A stretch of 64,000 nucleotides of DNA from JAIVJG01 sp964236735 (GTDB taxonomy: Bacteria; Acidobacteriota; Blastocatellia; Pyrinomonadales; Pyrinomonadaceae), in contig CAXSFM010000006.1 in the NCBI GenBank assembly GCA_964236735.1, positions 186,001 through 250,000 on the forward strand, written 5' to 3'. The notes below the pieces were generated by a model. It did not search any database and was not told where the DNA came from. It saw only the letters and a program-made list of their open reading frames with translations. Shown here one piece after another: positions 56,054 to 64,000 of the stretch (position 1 is the first letter of the stretch; every line of letters starts with the position of its first letter). Position numbers and translations under genes: made by a program.

Positions 56054-58474
56054 CTATTCGTATCGAAGCGCGACCATCGGATCAACTTTCGTCGCTTTGC
56101 GTGCCGGGATGTAGCTGGCGAGGAGCGCGGTCACACTCAGCAGCAGCGAGACGCCGGCGAAGGTGAGAGGGTCATTGGGCGACACGCCGTAAAGGATTTG
56201 CGACATGGCGCGCGTCATCGCAAGCGAACCCACGATACCGATCAGGAGGCCGACGACGATTAGTATCAACCCTTGACCGACGACCATCTTTTGAATTTGT
56301 TTCGGGTTCGCTCCGAGAGCCATGCGAATGCCGATCTCGTGCGTGCGTTGCGCGACGGTGAAGGACATCACGGCGTAGAGGCCGATGGCGGCGAGCAGGA
56401 GCGCGCTCGCGGCGAAGCAGCCGAACATGATCGTCGCCAGACGTTTCGCCGAGAGCGATTCGTCAACGACTTCCTGCATCGTCCGCACGTTGTCAATCGG
56501 TTGATCTCCATCAAGCGCCGAGACTTCGTGGCGAATCAACGGCGCCAGCCCCGCCGGGTCGGATTTTGAACGCACGGCGAGCGCCATCGAGTACCAGGGA
56601 TTTTGTAAAAACGGAACGTAAATGCCTGTCTCCGGCTCTTCGTCGAGGTCTTCATTTTTGAGATTGGCCGCGACGCCGACGATCTCCAAAGGAGCTTCGT
56701 CGTCTATGATTAAACGCTTGCCGATTGGATCGCCGCCCGGGATAAACCTGCGCGCCAGAGCCTCGTTGATGATAACGACGTGCGGAGCATTGGTGTCGTC
56801 ATGCTCTGTGAAGGCGCGTCCCTGTATGAGTCGCGTGCCGATGGCCTCGAAGAATTGCGGCGTCACGACGCGATAATCCGCGTAAGGTCTCTTGCCGACT
56901 GAGGGAGCCGGCTGTCCTTCTATCGAGATGCGGACGCTCGAACTGGAGCGAGTCATCGGGATGTAATTGACCGCCGCGACCTTTTCCACGCCCGGCACGA
57001 CTTCGACGCGACGCAATAACTCCTGATAAAAGTTGATGCGCTGTTGCGGCTCCGCGTACTTCACGCGCGGCAGCGCGAGCTCCATCGTCAAAACATTCTG
57101 CGGGTTGAGGCCGAGGTCTGCGCTCGCCATCTGGATAAAACTTCTGACCATCAAGCCCGCGCCGATGGTCAGCACAAGCGACAGCGCGATCTCTGAAATG
57201 ACGAGCACGCTTCGCAGGCGATTGCGCCGCAAACTTTCAGACGAACTCTTGCTGCTCTCCTTGAGCGTCTCGTTGAGATTGACCCGCGTCGCCTGAAACG
57301 CCGGGGCGAGTCCGAAGATGACGCCCGTGACAACCGAAGCAACGAGCGTGAAGCCCAAAACCCACGCATCAACTCCGAGTTTCTTCCAACCCGCGATGTA
57401 CTGCGTGAAACTCGGAGGCATACCGTGCGAAAGAAGCTCGATGCCCCACACGGAGAGCAGCAACCCCAACGCGCCGCCCACCATCGCAAGCACTAAACTC
57501 TCCGTTAATAATTGTCTGATCAAACGCCAGCGGCTCGCGCCCAGAGCCATCCGCACGGCCATCTCTTTTTGACGCGAAGACGCGCGCACGAGCAACAGAT
57601 TCGCCACGTTCGCGCACGCGATGAGCAGCACGAAGATGACCGCGCCCATCATAATCGTCAGATACACGCGCGAGCCTCGCGTGTAAGAGGCGTTCAGCGT
57701 CTCGACAAATGCAGTACGCCCGCCGTTCTCTTCGGGAAACTGTTCCTGCACGCGCCCGGAGATGCCGCGCAAATCCGCCTGCGCCTGCTCCTTCGTGACG
57801 CCGGGCTTGAGCAGCGCCATCACTTCCAGATAGTGGCTGGCGCGATCAACTTTGTCTTTCGCGTCAAACGCGAGCGGAGTCCAAATCTCGCTTGAGTTCA
57901 GAGGAAACTCAAAGTCATCCGGCATGATGCCGACGACCGTGTACGTCTTGCTGTCAAGCCTGATGGTTTTGCCGACAATCGCCGGATCACCCGCAAAACG
58001 ACGTTGCCACAAACCATGTTTGAGCAACGCGACCTGCGCGTGTCCCTCTTGTTCTTCCTCCGTTGAAAAGGTGCGCCCCTGCTCGGCTCTGACATCGAGC
58101 GAGTTGAAAAAATTTGCGGTCACCTGCGCGCCCGACACGCGCTCCGGCTGCTCGCCTTCAGTCAGATTAAAGTGACGTTTGTTGAAGGCGACGACTTGCT
58201 CAAAGACGTGATTCTGATCCTGCCAGTCAACGAAATTGCCGGGCGCGACCGAGCCGCGTGTGACGCCCAACTCAAGATTCTGCTCCCATAGAGAGACGAG
58301 CCTGTCCTGCGTGCTGAAGTTGAAAGGATGGAGCATCAGCGCGTTGACGGTGCTGAAGACGACCGTGTTCGTCCCGATGCCGAGCGCGATGGCGAGCAAC
58401 GCGATGCAGGTAAAGCCCGGCTTCTTCAAGAGCATCCGAAACGCATATCGCAAATCTTGCAAGTAAGAACTCAT
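56054..58474 (-). CDS. ADOP-type ABC permease, copy 4
   Basis: 806 residues: SSYLQDLRYAFRMLLKKPGF, CIALLAIALGIGTNTVVFSTVN, the FtsX block LLIACANVANLLLVRASSRQKEMA, and TKVDPMVALRYE. It is the most divergent of the tandem set (SPNDPLTFAGVSLLLSVTALLAS) and the one next to the ATPase gene, 34 bases after its stop. AGGAG precedes the ATG at ten bases. Probably couples directly with that ATPase and the adaptor. Confidence 0.92.
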   Translation of the reverse strand: MSSYLQDLRYAFRMLLKKPGFTCIALLAIALGIGTNTVVFSTVNALMLHPFNFSTQDRLVSLWEQNLELGVTRGSVAPGNFVDWQDQNHVFEQVVAFNKRHFNLTEGEQPERVSGAQVTANFFNSLDVRAEQGRTFSTEEEQEGHAQVALLKHGLWQRRFAGDPAIVGKTIRLDSKTYTVVGIMPDDFEFPLNSSEIWTPLAFDAKDKVDRASHYLEVMALLKPGVTKEQAQADLRGISGRVQEQFPEENGGRTAFVETLNASYTRGSRVYLTIMMGAVIFVLLIACANVANLLLVRASSRQKEMAVRMALGASRWRLIRQLLTESLVLAMVGGALGLLLSVWGIELLSHGMPPSFTQYIAGWKKLGVDAWVLGFTLVASVVTGVIFGLAPAFQATRVNLNETLKESSKSSSESLRRNRLRSVLVISEIALSLVLTIGAGLMVRSFIQMASADLGLNPQNVLTMELALPRVKYAEPQQRINFYQELLRRVEVVPGVEKVAAVNYIPMTRSSSSVRISIEGQPAPSVGKRPYADYRVVTPQFFEAIGTRLIQGRAFTEHDDTNAPHVVIINEALARRFIPGGDPIGKRLIIDDEAPLEIVGVAANLKNEDLDEEPETGIYVPFLQNPWYSMALAVRSKSDPAGLAPLIRHEVSALDGDQPIDNVRTMQEVVDESLSAKRLATIMFGCFAASALLLAAIGLYAVMSFTVAQRTHEIGIRMALGANPKQIQKMVVGQGLILIVVGLLIGIVGSLAMTRAMSQILYGVSPNDPLTFAGVSLLLSVTALLASYIPARKATKVDPMVALRYE

Positions 58475-58508
58475 GCCCGTTATCTCCTGCTCACCTTTGA
58501 GCGTGATG

Positions 58509-59237
58509 TCACGCGACTTCCTGTCCTTCGCCCGCGCTTTCTTCCACGACGCGCCCGTCGAAGAGATGTATCTCGCGGTCGGCGTGGCGCGCGTAGCGTT
58601 GATCGTGCGTAACCATGCAGATGGTCGCGCCGCCGCGATGCAGTTCCTGCAAGAGATTCATCACCGCCTCGCCGTTGACGGAATCGAGATTTCCCGTCGG
58701 CTCATCCGCGAGCAAAATCGAAGGCTGACCCGCGACCGCACGCGCCACCGCGACGCGCTGCTGCTGGCCGCCCGACAACTGGCTCGGCAAATGCTTCGCG
58801 CGATGCGCCATCCCGACACGCTCAAGCGCATCCATCGCGCGCCCCTTGCGCTCCGTGCCGTTCATCCCGCGATAGGTCAGCGGCAGCTCGACGTTTTCAT
58901 AAACGGTCAGGTCGCCGATTAAATTAAAACTCTGGAAGATGAACCCGACTTCACGGTTGCGGATGCGCGCGCGCTCCGAAAGCGGCAAGCCCGCGACCGG
59001 CTCGCTGTTCAGCCAGTAGCCGCCGTCCGAAGGCGAATCGAGCAAGCCGAGAATCGAAAGCAGCGTTGACTTGCCGCACCCGGAAGGCCCGGCAATCGAA
59101 ACGTACTCGCCGTTCTTGATGTCGAGATGAATGCCCGACAGCGCGTGCGTCTCCACCTCGTCGGTATAAAAAACCTTCTTCACGTCTTCGAGACGGATCA
59201 AAGATTGTGCGGATTTCGCCGGTGCGGTTGCGCTCAT
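58509..59237 (-). CDS. ABC transporter ATP-binding protein (MacB-type) of the efflux operon
   Basis: 242 residues with Walker A GPSGCGKST, Q-loop FIFQSFNL, signature LSGGQQQRVAVARA, Walker B ILLADEPTGNLDS and switch His in MVTHDQ. It lies between the adaptor and the tandem permeases, the standard MacA-MacB order with the ATPase as a separate protein. GAGGAG precedes the ATG. It is a close duplicate of the ATPase at the far end of the locus (41767-42519), including part of the leader DNA. Confidence 0.94.
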   Translation of the reverse strand: MSATAPAKSAQSLIRLEDVKKVFYTDEVETHALSGIHLDIKNGEYVSIAGPSGCGKSTLLSILGLLDSPSDGGYWLNSEPVAGLPLSERARIRNREVGFIFQSFNLIGDLTVYENVELPLTYRGMNGTERKGRAMDALERVGMAHRAKHLPSQLSGGQQQRVAVARAVAGQPSILLADEPTGNLDSVNGEAVMNLLQELHRGGATICMVTHDQRYARHADREIHLFDGRVVEESAGEGQEVA

Positions 59238-59269
59238 TTTTTTCTCCTCAAGATAAGCGGTCAGCAGTT

Positions 59270-59359
59270 AGCAATCAGCAGTCAGCTAAAACTTTTCTTT
59301 CAATCGAACACTTCAATAATTGTTCAGCCGTCTTTGCTGATTGCTGACTGCTGATTGCT
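59270..59359. repeat. 17-bp perfect inverted repeat between adaptor and ATPase genes
   Basis: AGCAATCAGCAGTCAGC at 59270-59286 and its exact complement GCTGACTGCTGATTGCT at 59343-59359 enclose 56 bases. The right arm belongs to a run TGCTGATTGCTGACTGCTGATTGCT. A variant of the left arm recurs at about 42541-42580 before the duplicated ATPase. The stem would form in the mRNA between adaptor and ATPase and could set their ratio. Confidence 0.75.
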
Positions 59360-59364
59360 CTTCT

Positions 59365-60621
59365 TCAATTCAAACGTATCTGATTAAAAGCGTCCCAGGC
59401 GGAAGTGTCCGACAGGATGATTTGATCGCCGGGCTGTAAGCCTTCGATGATTTCGATAGTGTTGACGGAACTGCGTCCGAGCTTGACGTTGACGCGCGTG
59501 GCGGTCGCGCCTCCCGCATCGAGCTTGAACATCCCGACGGTGCTTTGCGATTGGCCGAAGGCCGGACGCCCGACGTAGATGACATCGTTGAGGCGTTCGA
59601 GTTCGACTGTGCCGTCAACGGTCAAATCCGGGCGCGCGCCCTGCGGCAACGCGCCGTCGAGCGCCACGTCAACGGTGACGGTTCCCTGTTGCGCGGCGGG
59701 GTCTATGCGCGCGACGTGGCCGGGGATGACGCCGTTGCGCGTGTCAATCTCCGCGCGCAGGCCGAGGCTGATGTCTTTGGCCTGCGTCTCCGCGATTTTG
59801 AGTTCGGCCTTGAGATGCTGCGGCTCGACGACGCGCGCGAGGTTCGTGCCGGGCGTCACCTCCTGGCCGACCTCGACCTGCATCTGCTGCAACACGCCGT
59901 TCGTTCCGGCGAGCACGCGGAGCGTTCCGACTTGCCCCTGCTTGAGTTTGAGCAGAGCTTGCAACTGCGAGATGCGCGCCTGCTGCGAAGCCAACTGCGC
60001 CTGCGTGGATTTGGTGTTCACTTCGAGACGTTTCACTTCGAGGTTGTAGCGGCTGGCGAGTTCCTCGACGCGCACTCTGGAGAGTTTCAAATTGAGCGCG
60101 GGAATCAAACCGTCCTTCGCCAGAGCCTCGTCCGTGTCCGACTGCAACTTGGACTGCTGGTATTCCGCGCGGACGGTGGCCGCCGCCGCCTGCTGGCTCA
60201 TGCGGTCGCTTTCGAGTTTCACTTTGAGATTGTTGTAGTCGGCTTCGGCGGCGCGCAGTTGATACTCCGCATCAACGGAGGACTGTTGTAACTCCGGGTT
60301 GCTCAACTCGATCAAGACCGTGCCCGCGCTGACATCCGTTCCGGGCTGCGCGAGGATGCGCTCGACGCGGCCTTGCGTTGAAGCGGCGATGACGCGGATG
60401 TCTTCCGGGACGAGCGTGCCCGTGCCGCGCACCTGCCTGAGCATCGGCCCGCGCTTGACGGTGTCAATCAAAACGGTCGAGCGTTCGACGCCCGGCGCGG
60501 CGGGTTTGAGACGCGACACGCCGTAAGTAATCAGCGAGATGGCGGCGATGCCGACGACGGCATAGAGCGCTGTGCGGAGGCGGCGTTTGCGCGTGCCGGA
60601 TTTTTTGCGTGGAATATCCAT
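59365..60621 (-). CDS. HlyD/MacA-family periplasmic adaptor protein
   Basis: 418 residues. Basic N terminus (PRKKSGTRKRRLRT) then one membrane segment (about 18-38). A biotinyl-lipoyl/barrel-sandwich half follows (TVLIDTVKRGPMLRQVRGTGTLVPEDI and, at the other end, LAGTNGVLQQMQVEVGQEVTPGTNLARV). A long coiled-coil hairpin (about 110-235, Gln/Ala/Leu-rich) and beta-barrel/MP domains come next. It bridges the ADOP permeases to the TolC-like channel. It is the first gene of the efflux operon and lies downstream of a near-consensus sigma-54 promoter. Confidence 0.93.
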   Translation of the reverse strand: MDIPRKKSGTRKRRLRTALYAVVGIAAISLITYGVSRLKPAAPGVERSTVLIDTVKRGPMLRQVRGTGTLVPEDIRVIAASTQGRVERILAQPGTDVSAGTVLIELSNPELQQSSVDAEYQLRAAEADYNNLKVKLESDRMSQQAAAATVRAEYQQSKLQSDTDEALAKDGLIPALNLKLSRVRVEELASRYNLEVKRLEVNTKSTQAQLASQQARISQLQALLKLKQGQVGTLRVLAGTNGVLQQMQVEVGQEVTPGTNLARVVEPQHLKAELKIAETQAKDISLGLRAEIDTRNGVIPGHVARIDPAAQQGTVTVDVALDGALPQGARPDLTVDGTVELERLNDVIYVGRPAFGQSQSTVGMFKLDAGGATATRVNVKLGRSSVNTIEIIEGLQPGDQIILSDTSAWDAFNQIRLN

Positions 60622-60697
60622 CTAGTTTTCAGAAGCCGGACAAGAGCGAGAGAGCGTTCAGCCGCACAGCATTTGAGCATTCAGCAACGGGAAACAA

Positions 60698-60714
60698 ATG
60701 CGAACGCTGTGCCA
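60698..60714 (-). promoter_or_regulatory. Sigma-54 promoter of the efflux operon
   Basis: Minus strand TGGCAC-AGCGT-TCGCA: the -24 element is a perfect TGGCAC, GG and GC are exactly ten bases apart, and the -12 element differs from TTGCA by one base. Predicted transcript start near 60687, about 66 bases before the adaptor ATG. The operon itself encodes an NtrC-type sigma-54 activator and its kinase, which supports use of this site and suggests autoregulation. Confidence 0.72.
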
Positions 60715-60899
60715 TCAAGAACATTCAGCAATAAGTGTTTGAAATTAAAGATTGGAAAACTCTTGCGGGTCAGATCAAGCCGGCGATTTGCGCTTCTGGG
60801 ATTGTGCCGTCCCGAATTTGAGAATCGTCGAACTCTGGATTGTTAGCACAAAAATTGTAGCGTTTCTTACTTGAGTGAGCCTCTGCCCCTACACAATTT

Positions 60900-63326
60900 T
60901 TACTCGTACCTGAGCGCAATCATCGGATCAACTCTCGTCGCACGGCGCGCCGGAATGTAACAGGCGAGCAGCGCGACGCCCATCAGCAACAGCGAGACGG
61001 CGATGAAGGTCACGGGATCGTTCGCGCTCACGCCGAACAGAAAACTGCTCATCAAGCGCATCACGATGAACGCGCCGGCGAGGCCGATGCCGATGCCGAT
61101 AAGAGCCATGCTCATGCCCTGTCCGATGACGAGCCTCAGCACGTCGCGCGTCTGCGCGCCCAGCGCCACACGCAATCCGATCTCGTGCGTGCGCTGCGTC
61201 ACGGAATAAGAGATGACGCCGTAGATGCCGATGCTCGCCAGCAACAACGCGAGTCCCGCGAAGATGCCGAGCAAGAGCGTGCGAAAGCGCGGCTGCGATG
61301 CCGACTCTGAGACGCGCTGCTCCATCGTCTTGACGTTGTAGAGCGGGATGTCTTTATCGAGCGACTGCACTTCGTTCCTGATGGCGGCGGTCAGTTGCGT
61401 CGGGTCGCCCGCTCCTGCGGCGCGCACGACGAGGTTCATGGCGAACGGCGGCGTCTGCAAATCGCAGACGTACATTTCCGAATTTGGCTGTTCCTGCGAC
61501 AGGCTGGTGTGCCTGACGCTGCCGACGACGCCGACGATCTCTCCCTTCCAGGGGTCGCCGAAATCAATCGTCAGACGTTTGCCGATGGGCTCATCGTTCG
61601 GCAGATAGCGGCGCACGAAACTCTCGTTGACGACGATGGCCTTCGGCGCGTCCTGCGCGTCGCGGTTGTCAAACGCGCGCCCCTTCATCAAAGGAATGCT
61701 GATCGCGCGAAAGTAGTCGGGACTGACGATGCGGACGTTGGAGTCGTTCTCGGCGCTGCCGAAAGCGACGGCAGGCTGCCCTTCGATGTTGAAGAAAGTG
61801 TCGTTCTCCTGCCCGCTCAGAGGAAGCTCGGAGACAGTTCCGGCGGCCTCGACGCCCGGCAGAGATTCGATGCGCTGCATCAGTTGAGAGTAAAAGCCCG
61901 CGCGCTGCTCGTCTTTGGGATACTTCGCGCGCGTCAGCGAAAGTTGCATCGTCAAGAGATTGGCCGGCTTGAAACCGGGATCAACTTGCGAGAGGCGTAT
62001 GAAACTTTTGATGAGCAGCCCCGCGCCGATGAGCAGGATGAGCGAGAGCGCGACTTCCGAGACGACGAGCAAACTTCGCAGGCGTTGGCGGCTCGTGCCG
62101 GCGGTTCCCCTGCCGCCTTCCTTGAGCGTCTCGGAAAGATTCGTCTTCGACGTGGAGAGCGCGGGCGCGAGTCCGAACAGCACGCCCGTCAAGAGCGAGA
62201 TGAGCAGCGTGAAGCCGAGTACGTGCCAGTCGGTCGTTACCTCTTTGACGCGCGGGAGATTTTCGGGGCTGAGCGAGACGAGCAAGTCAACGCCCCACAT
62301 CGCGAGCAGCAAGCCGAGTGCGCCACCGAAGAGCGCCACCAGCACGCTCTCGGTGAGCAACTGGCGCACGACCCGCGCGCGACTCGCGCCGAGCGCAGCA
62401 CGGATCGCGATCTCTCTCGATCTTGACGCGCCGCGCGCGAGCGATAAGTTCGCGACGTTCGCGCACGCGATTAAAAGCACGAAGCCGACGGCGACGAGGA
62501 GCACGAGCAGCGTGCGGCGCAACTCGCCGACGGTGCGCTCCGGCAAAAGCGTCAGCCCCGCGCCGTAATTCGTGTTGCTTTCAGGATATTGTTTCTCAAG
62601 TTCGCGCGCGATTGAGTTCATCTCGGCCTGCGCCTGTTCGAGCGACGCGCCCTGTTTGAGACGACCGATGGCATTGAGAAAATGCGAGCGGCGCGCGGAC
62701 ATTTGCTTCGCGTTGAAGGCTATCGGCGTCCAGAGTTGCGCCGTGCGCGGGTACTCGAAACTGGCGGGCGTGATGCCGATGATGGTCGCGTTCTGGCCGT
62801 TGAGCGCAATTGTCTGGCCGACGATTTTCGGGTCGGAGCCGTAACGTCTCTGCCAGAGTCCGTAGCTGATGACGGCCACGCCGTTGTGCCCGTCCTGCTC
62901 TTCTTCCGCGAGAAACGCGCGCCCGCCCGCGAGCGCCGTGACGCCGAGCGTCTCGAAGAAATTACTGGAGACGCGCGCGGAAGGAATGCGCTCCGACCCG
63001 CTGCCGTCGCCCGTCACGGTGTAGGAGAGCGACTGGACGGCGGAGAGCCGCTCGAAGACGTGATTCTGCGCGCGGAAGTCGAGAAAGTCGGGAGCGCAGA
63101 TCGAGCCGCCCTTCGTGCCGTCGCGCAAATCCGAGCCTTCGACATAGACGAGGCGTTCAGGCTCCGCGAACGGCAGCGGACGCAGCAACACGGAGTTGAC
63201 GACGCTGAAAATCGCGCTGTTGGCTCCGATGCCGAGCGCGAGTGTCAAGACCGTTACCGCCGTAAAGCCCGGACGCTTGAGCAGCATCCGTATGCCGAAG
63301 CGCAAGTCCTGCCACAGTGTTCTCAT
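60900..63326 (-). CDS. ADOP-type ABC permease, copy 5
   Basis: 808 residues from the ATG at 63326 (MRTLWQDLRFGIRMLLKRPGF), chosen because GGAGG lies seven bases upstream. AVTVLTLALGIGANSAIFSVVN, LLIACANVANLSLARGASRSREIA, and the end TRVDPMIALRYE show the full ADOP plan. It is separated from the adaptor gene by 278 bases, so it is probably its own unit rather than part of the downstream operon. It has a GTGCCA (TGGCAC on the minus strand) at 63404-63409 upstream. Confidence 0.92.
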   Translation of the reverse strand: MRTLWQDLRFGIRMLLKRPGFTAVTVLTLALGIGANSAIFSVVNSVLLRPLPFAEPERLVYVEGSDLRDGTKGGSICAPDFLDFRAQNHVFERLSAVQSLSYTVTGDGSGSERIPSARVSSNFFETLGVTALAGGRAFLAEEEQDGHNGVAVISYGLWQRRYGSDPKIVGQTIALNGQNATIIGITPASFEYPRTAQLWTPIAFNAKQMSARRSHFLNAIGRLKQGASLEQAQAEMNSIARELEKQYPESNTNYGAGLTLLPERTVGELRRTLLVLLVAVGFVLLIACANVANLSLARGASRSREIAIRAALGASRARVVRQLLTESVLVALFGGALGLLLAMWGVDLLVSLSPENLPRVKEVTTDWHVLGFTLLISLLTGVLFGLAPALSTSKTNLSETLKEGGRGTAGTSRQRLRSLLVVSEVALSLILLIGAGLLIKSFIRLSQVDPGFKPANLLTMQLSLTRAKYPKDEQRAGFYSQLMQRIESLPGVEAAGTVSELPLSGQENDTFFNIEGQPAVAFGSAENDSNVRIVSPDYFRAISIPLMKGRAFDNRDAQDAPKAIVVNESFVRRYLPNDEPIGKRLTIDFGDPWKGEIVGVVGSVRHTSLSQEQPNSEMYVCDLQTPPFAMNLVVRAAGAGDPTQLTAAIRNEVQSLDKDIPLYNVKTMEQRVSESASQPRFRTLLLGIFAGLALLLASIGIYGVISYSVTQRTHEIGLRVALGAQTRDVLRLVIGQGMSMALIGIGIGLAGAFIVMRLMSSFLFGVSANDPVTFIAVSLLLMGVALLACYIPARRATRVDPMIALRYE

Positions 63327-63395
63327 CAACTCACCTCCGCGCGCCAACCTCACGACTTAAGTGCCGAAAGAGACTTCCGTTGCGTTCGAGGTAAG

Positions 63396-63409
63396 AAAAA
63401 CTTGTGCCA
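63396..63409 (-). promoter_or_regulatory. Partial sigma-54-like site before permease copy 5
   Basis: TGGCAC is perfect on the minus strand at 63404-63409, but the -12 position reads TTTCT instead of TTGCA, so GC is lost. It lies about 78 bases before the permease ATG. Only suggestive. Confidence 0.25.
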
Positions 63410-63666
63410 AGATAATTCCGTCAACGAAAAATCACGCGGCATCAATGATCAATGGAGTTGTCGGTTGGAGTGAAGATGTCAGATGTGCGTTTTTGGGATT
63501 GTCTTTTCTCAGAATCGGGACGCGAGCCGGATTGCCCTCAAGCATCAAGCATGTGGACAAGCTCATCATTGTGGAGCGCGCGCCAACTTCCCGTCACTTG
63601 GCGCAGAGAGCGCGTGGGATAGTGAAAAGTATCTGGTTTCTAACTGATCAAGATTGAAAGGAAAAG

Positions 63667-63729
63667 TGGCGGAGAGGGTAGGATTTGAACTCGCGGTGGA
63701 GCTTTCCCCACTCCGGTTTTCGAGATCGC
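63667..63729 (-). pseudogene. Degenerate tRNA-Ser(CGA)-like sequence
   Basis: The minus strand ends in TTCAAAT-CCTAC-CCTCTCC-G-CCA: T-loop, 3' T-stem strand, acceptor strand, G discriminator and encoded CCA of a serine tRNA. Upstream are a variable arm (GTGG...CCAC) and an anticodon loop CTCGAAA (anticodon CGA at 63720-63722). However the 5' T-stem strand is GCGAG instead of GTAGG (two mispairs), the anticodon stem has two mispairs, and no GGAGAGG acceptor strand stands at the expected place. The only GGAGAGG on this strand starts at 63962, over 200 bases upstream. Hence a decayed copy, an attachment-site remnant, or less likely an interrupted gene. Confidence 0.55.
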
Positions 63730-64000
63730 TCTACCGTCTCAGATCAAACAGGACGTAGTAAAGATTACTGAGGTTTCAAACAACCGGTGGCTATCAAGGC
63801 CTAGACAATCTTAGTAATTCTGATCGCGTGATCACGCCAACCTCACGCCAGGTTGGGGGTCAGCAATGTGCTAGGCCGGCAGTCCTGAGACGACGACTTG
63901 AAAACCAACTCGCAGATGCCCGCAACTCAGCCACTCGCCGCAACAACTCGTGATGCCTCTCCTCACGAAAGAGCCACGCGCGACTAGGCGCGCGCCAGCA
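63730..64000. other. Non-coding end of window with a 12-bp palindrome
   Basis: No coding frame is convincing. GCGTGATCACGC at 63826-63837 is a perfect palindrome, and AACC...GGTT nearby can form a short hairpin. GGAGAGG on the minus strand at 63962-63956 is the acceptor-type sequence matching the tRNA-Ser-like 3' end. No other RNA family was recognised. Confidence 0.4.

Noticed and set aside
59270..59360. CRISPR-like repeats near the ATPase gene
   Set aside because: The units are inverted or directly tandem with irregular spacing and no spacers or cas genes.
63361..63657. 98-codon plus-strand frame upstream of permease copy 5
   Set aside because: No domain, no ribosome site, and it crosses the probable promoter region of the divergent gene.
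63667..63760. Intact tRNA-Ser gene
   Set aside because: Two mispairs in the T-stem, two in the anticodon stem and no 5' acceptor strand at the right distance.

Overview
The window comes from a GC-rich bacterium that is most likely an acidobacterium. The main clue is five FtsX/MacB-type permeases of the 'acidobacterial duplicated orphan permease' (ADOP) architecture. The tandem ATGATGAATG- and GCTGATTGCT-type intergenic repeats and the widespread antisense open frames fit a GC-rich genome of that kind. The assignment is inference from gene families; no rRNA or other taxonomic marker is present.

Layout. (1) 1-6207, plus strand: metabolic genes. These are the end of a fused FAD/iron-sulfur oxidoreductase, a DUF1360 membrane protein, an SDR oxidoreductase with a C-terminal membrane anchor, and a translationally coupled pair of glycoside hydrolases (GH39-like and glucoamylase-like). 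(2) 6219-40621, minus strand: a complete extracellular contractile injection system (eCIS, the Afp/PVC/MAC class of phage-tail-like particles). In transcription order it holds a sigma-54 activator with a degenerate receiver, a winged-helix protein, a coiled-coil protein, a DUF4255 tail terminator, an Ig/carboxypeptidase-regulatory-like protein, two sheath/tube pairs, a DUF5908-like small protein, a LysM protein, gpD and gpV spike parts, PAAR tip, gp25, gpJ, and a gpI protein fused to an NHL propeller. These are followed by four tandem paralogues sharing one head domain, a tape-measure-like protein, an AAA+ ATPase, a DUF4157 effector ending in an HNH-type nuclease, a candidate immunity gene, a TPR protein and a small protein carrying the effector's N-terminal motif. 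(3) 41201-41623: an unrecognised gene. (4) 41767-63326, minus strand: a tripartite MacAB-TolC-like efflux locus with its own NtrC/NtrY two-component system. It comprises an HlyD adaptor, three ATPases, five ADOP permeases and a TolC-like channel. (5) 63327-64000: non-coding, with a decayed tRNA-Ser(CGA)-like sequence.

How it works together. Sheath, tube, spike and baseplate proteins would build a contractile particle, the AAA+ ATPase would help assembly, and the DUF4157 nuclease protein is the obvious cargo. The efflux locus pairs a sigma-54 response regulator with a near-consensus sigma-54 promoter in front of the adaptor gene, which suggests an autoregulated envelope-stress or export operon. 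A weaker sigma-54-like site precedes the eCIS operon. The least described parts are the four-paralogue block, the lower-GC effector tip with its partner gene, and the separate small protein with the MQRxVGNxRLxRLL motif.
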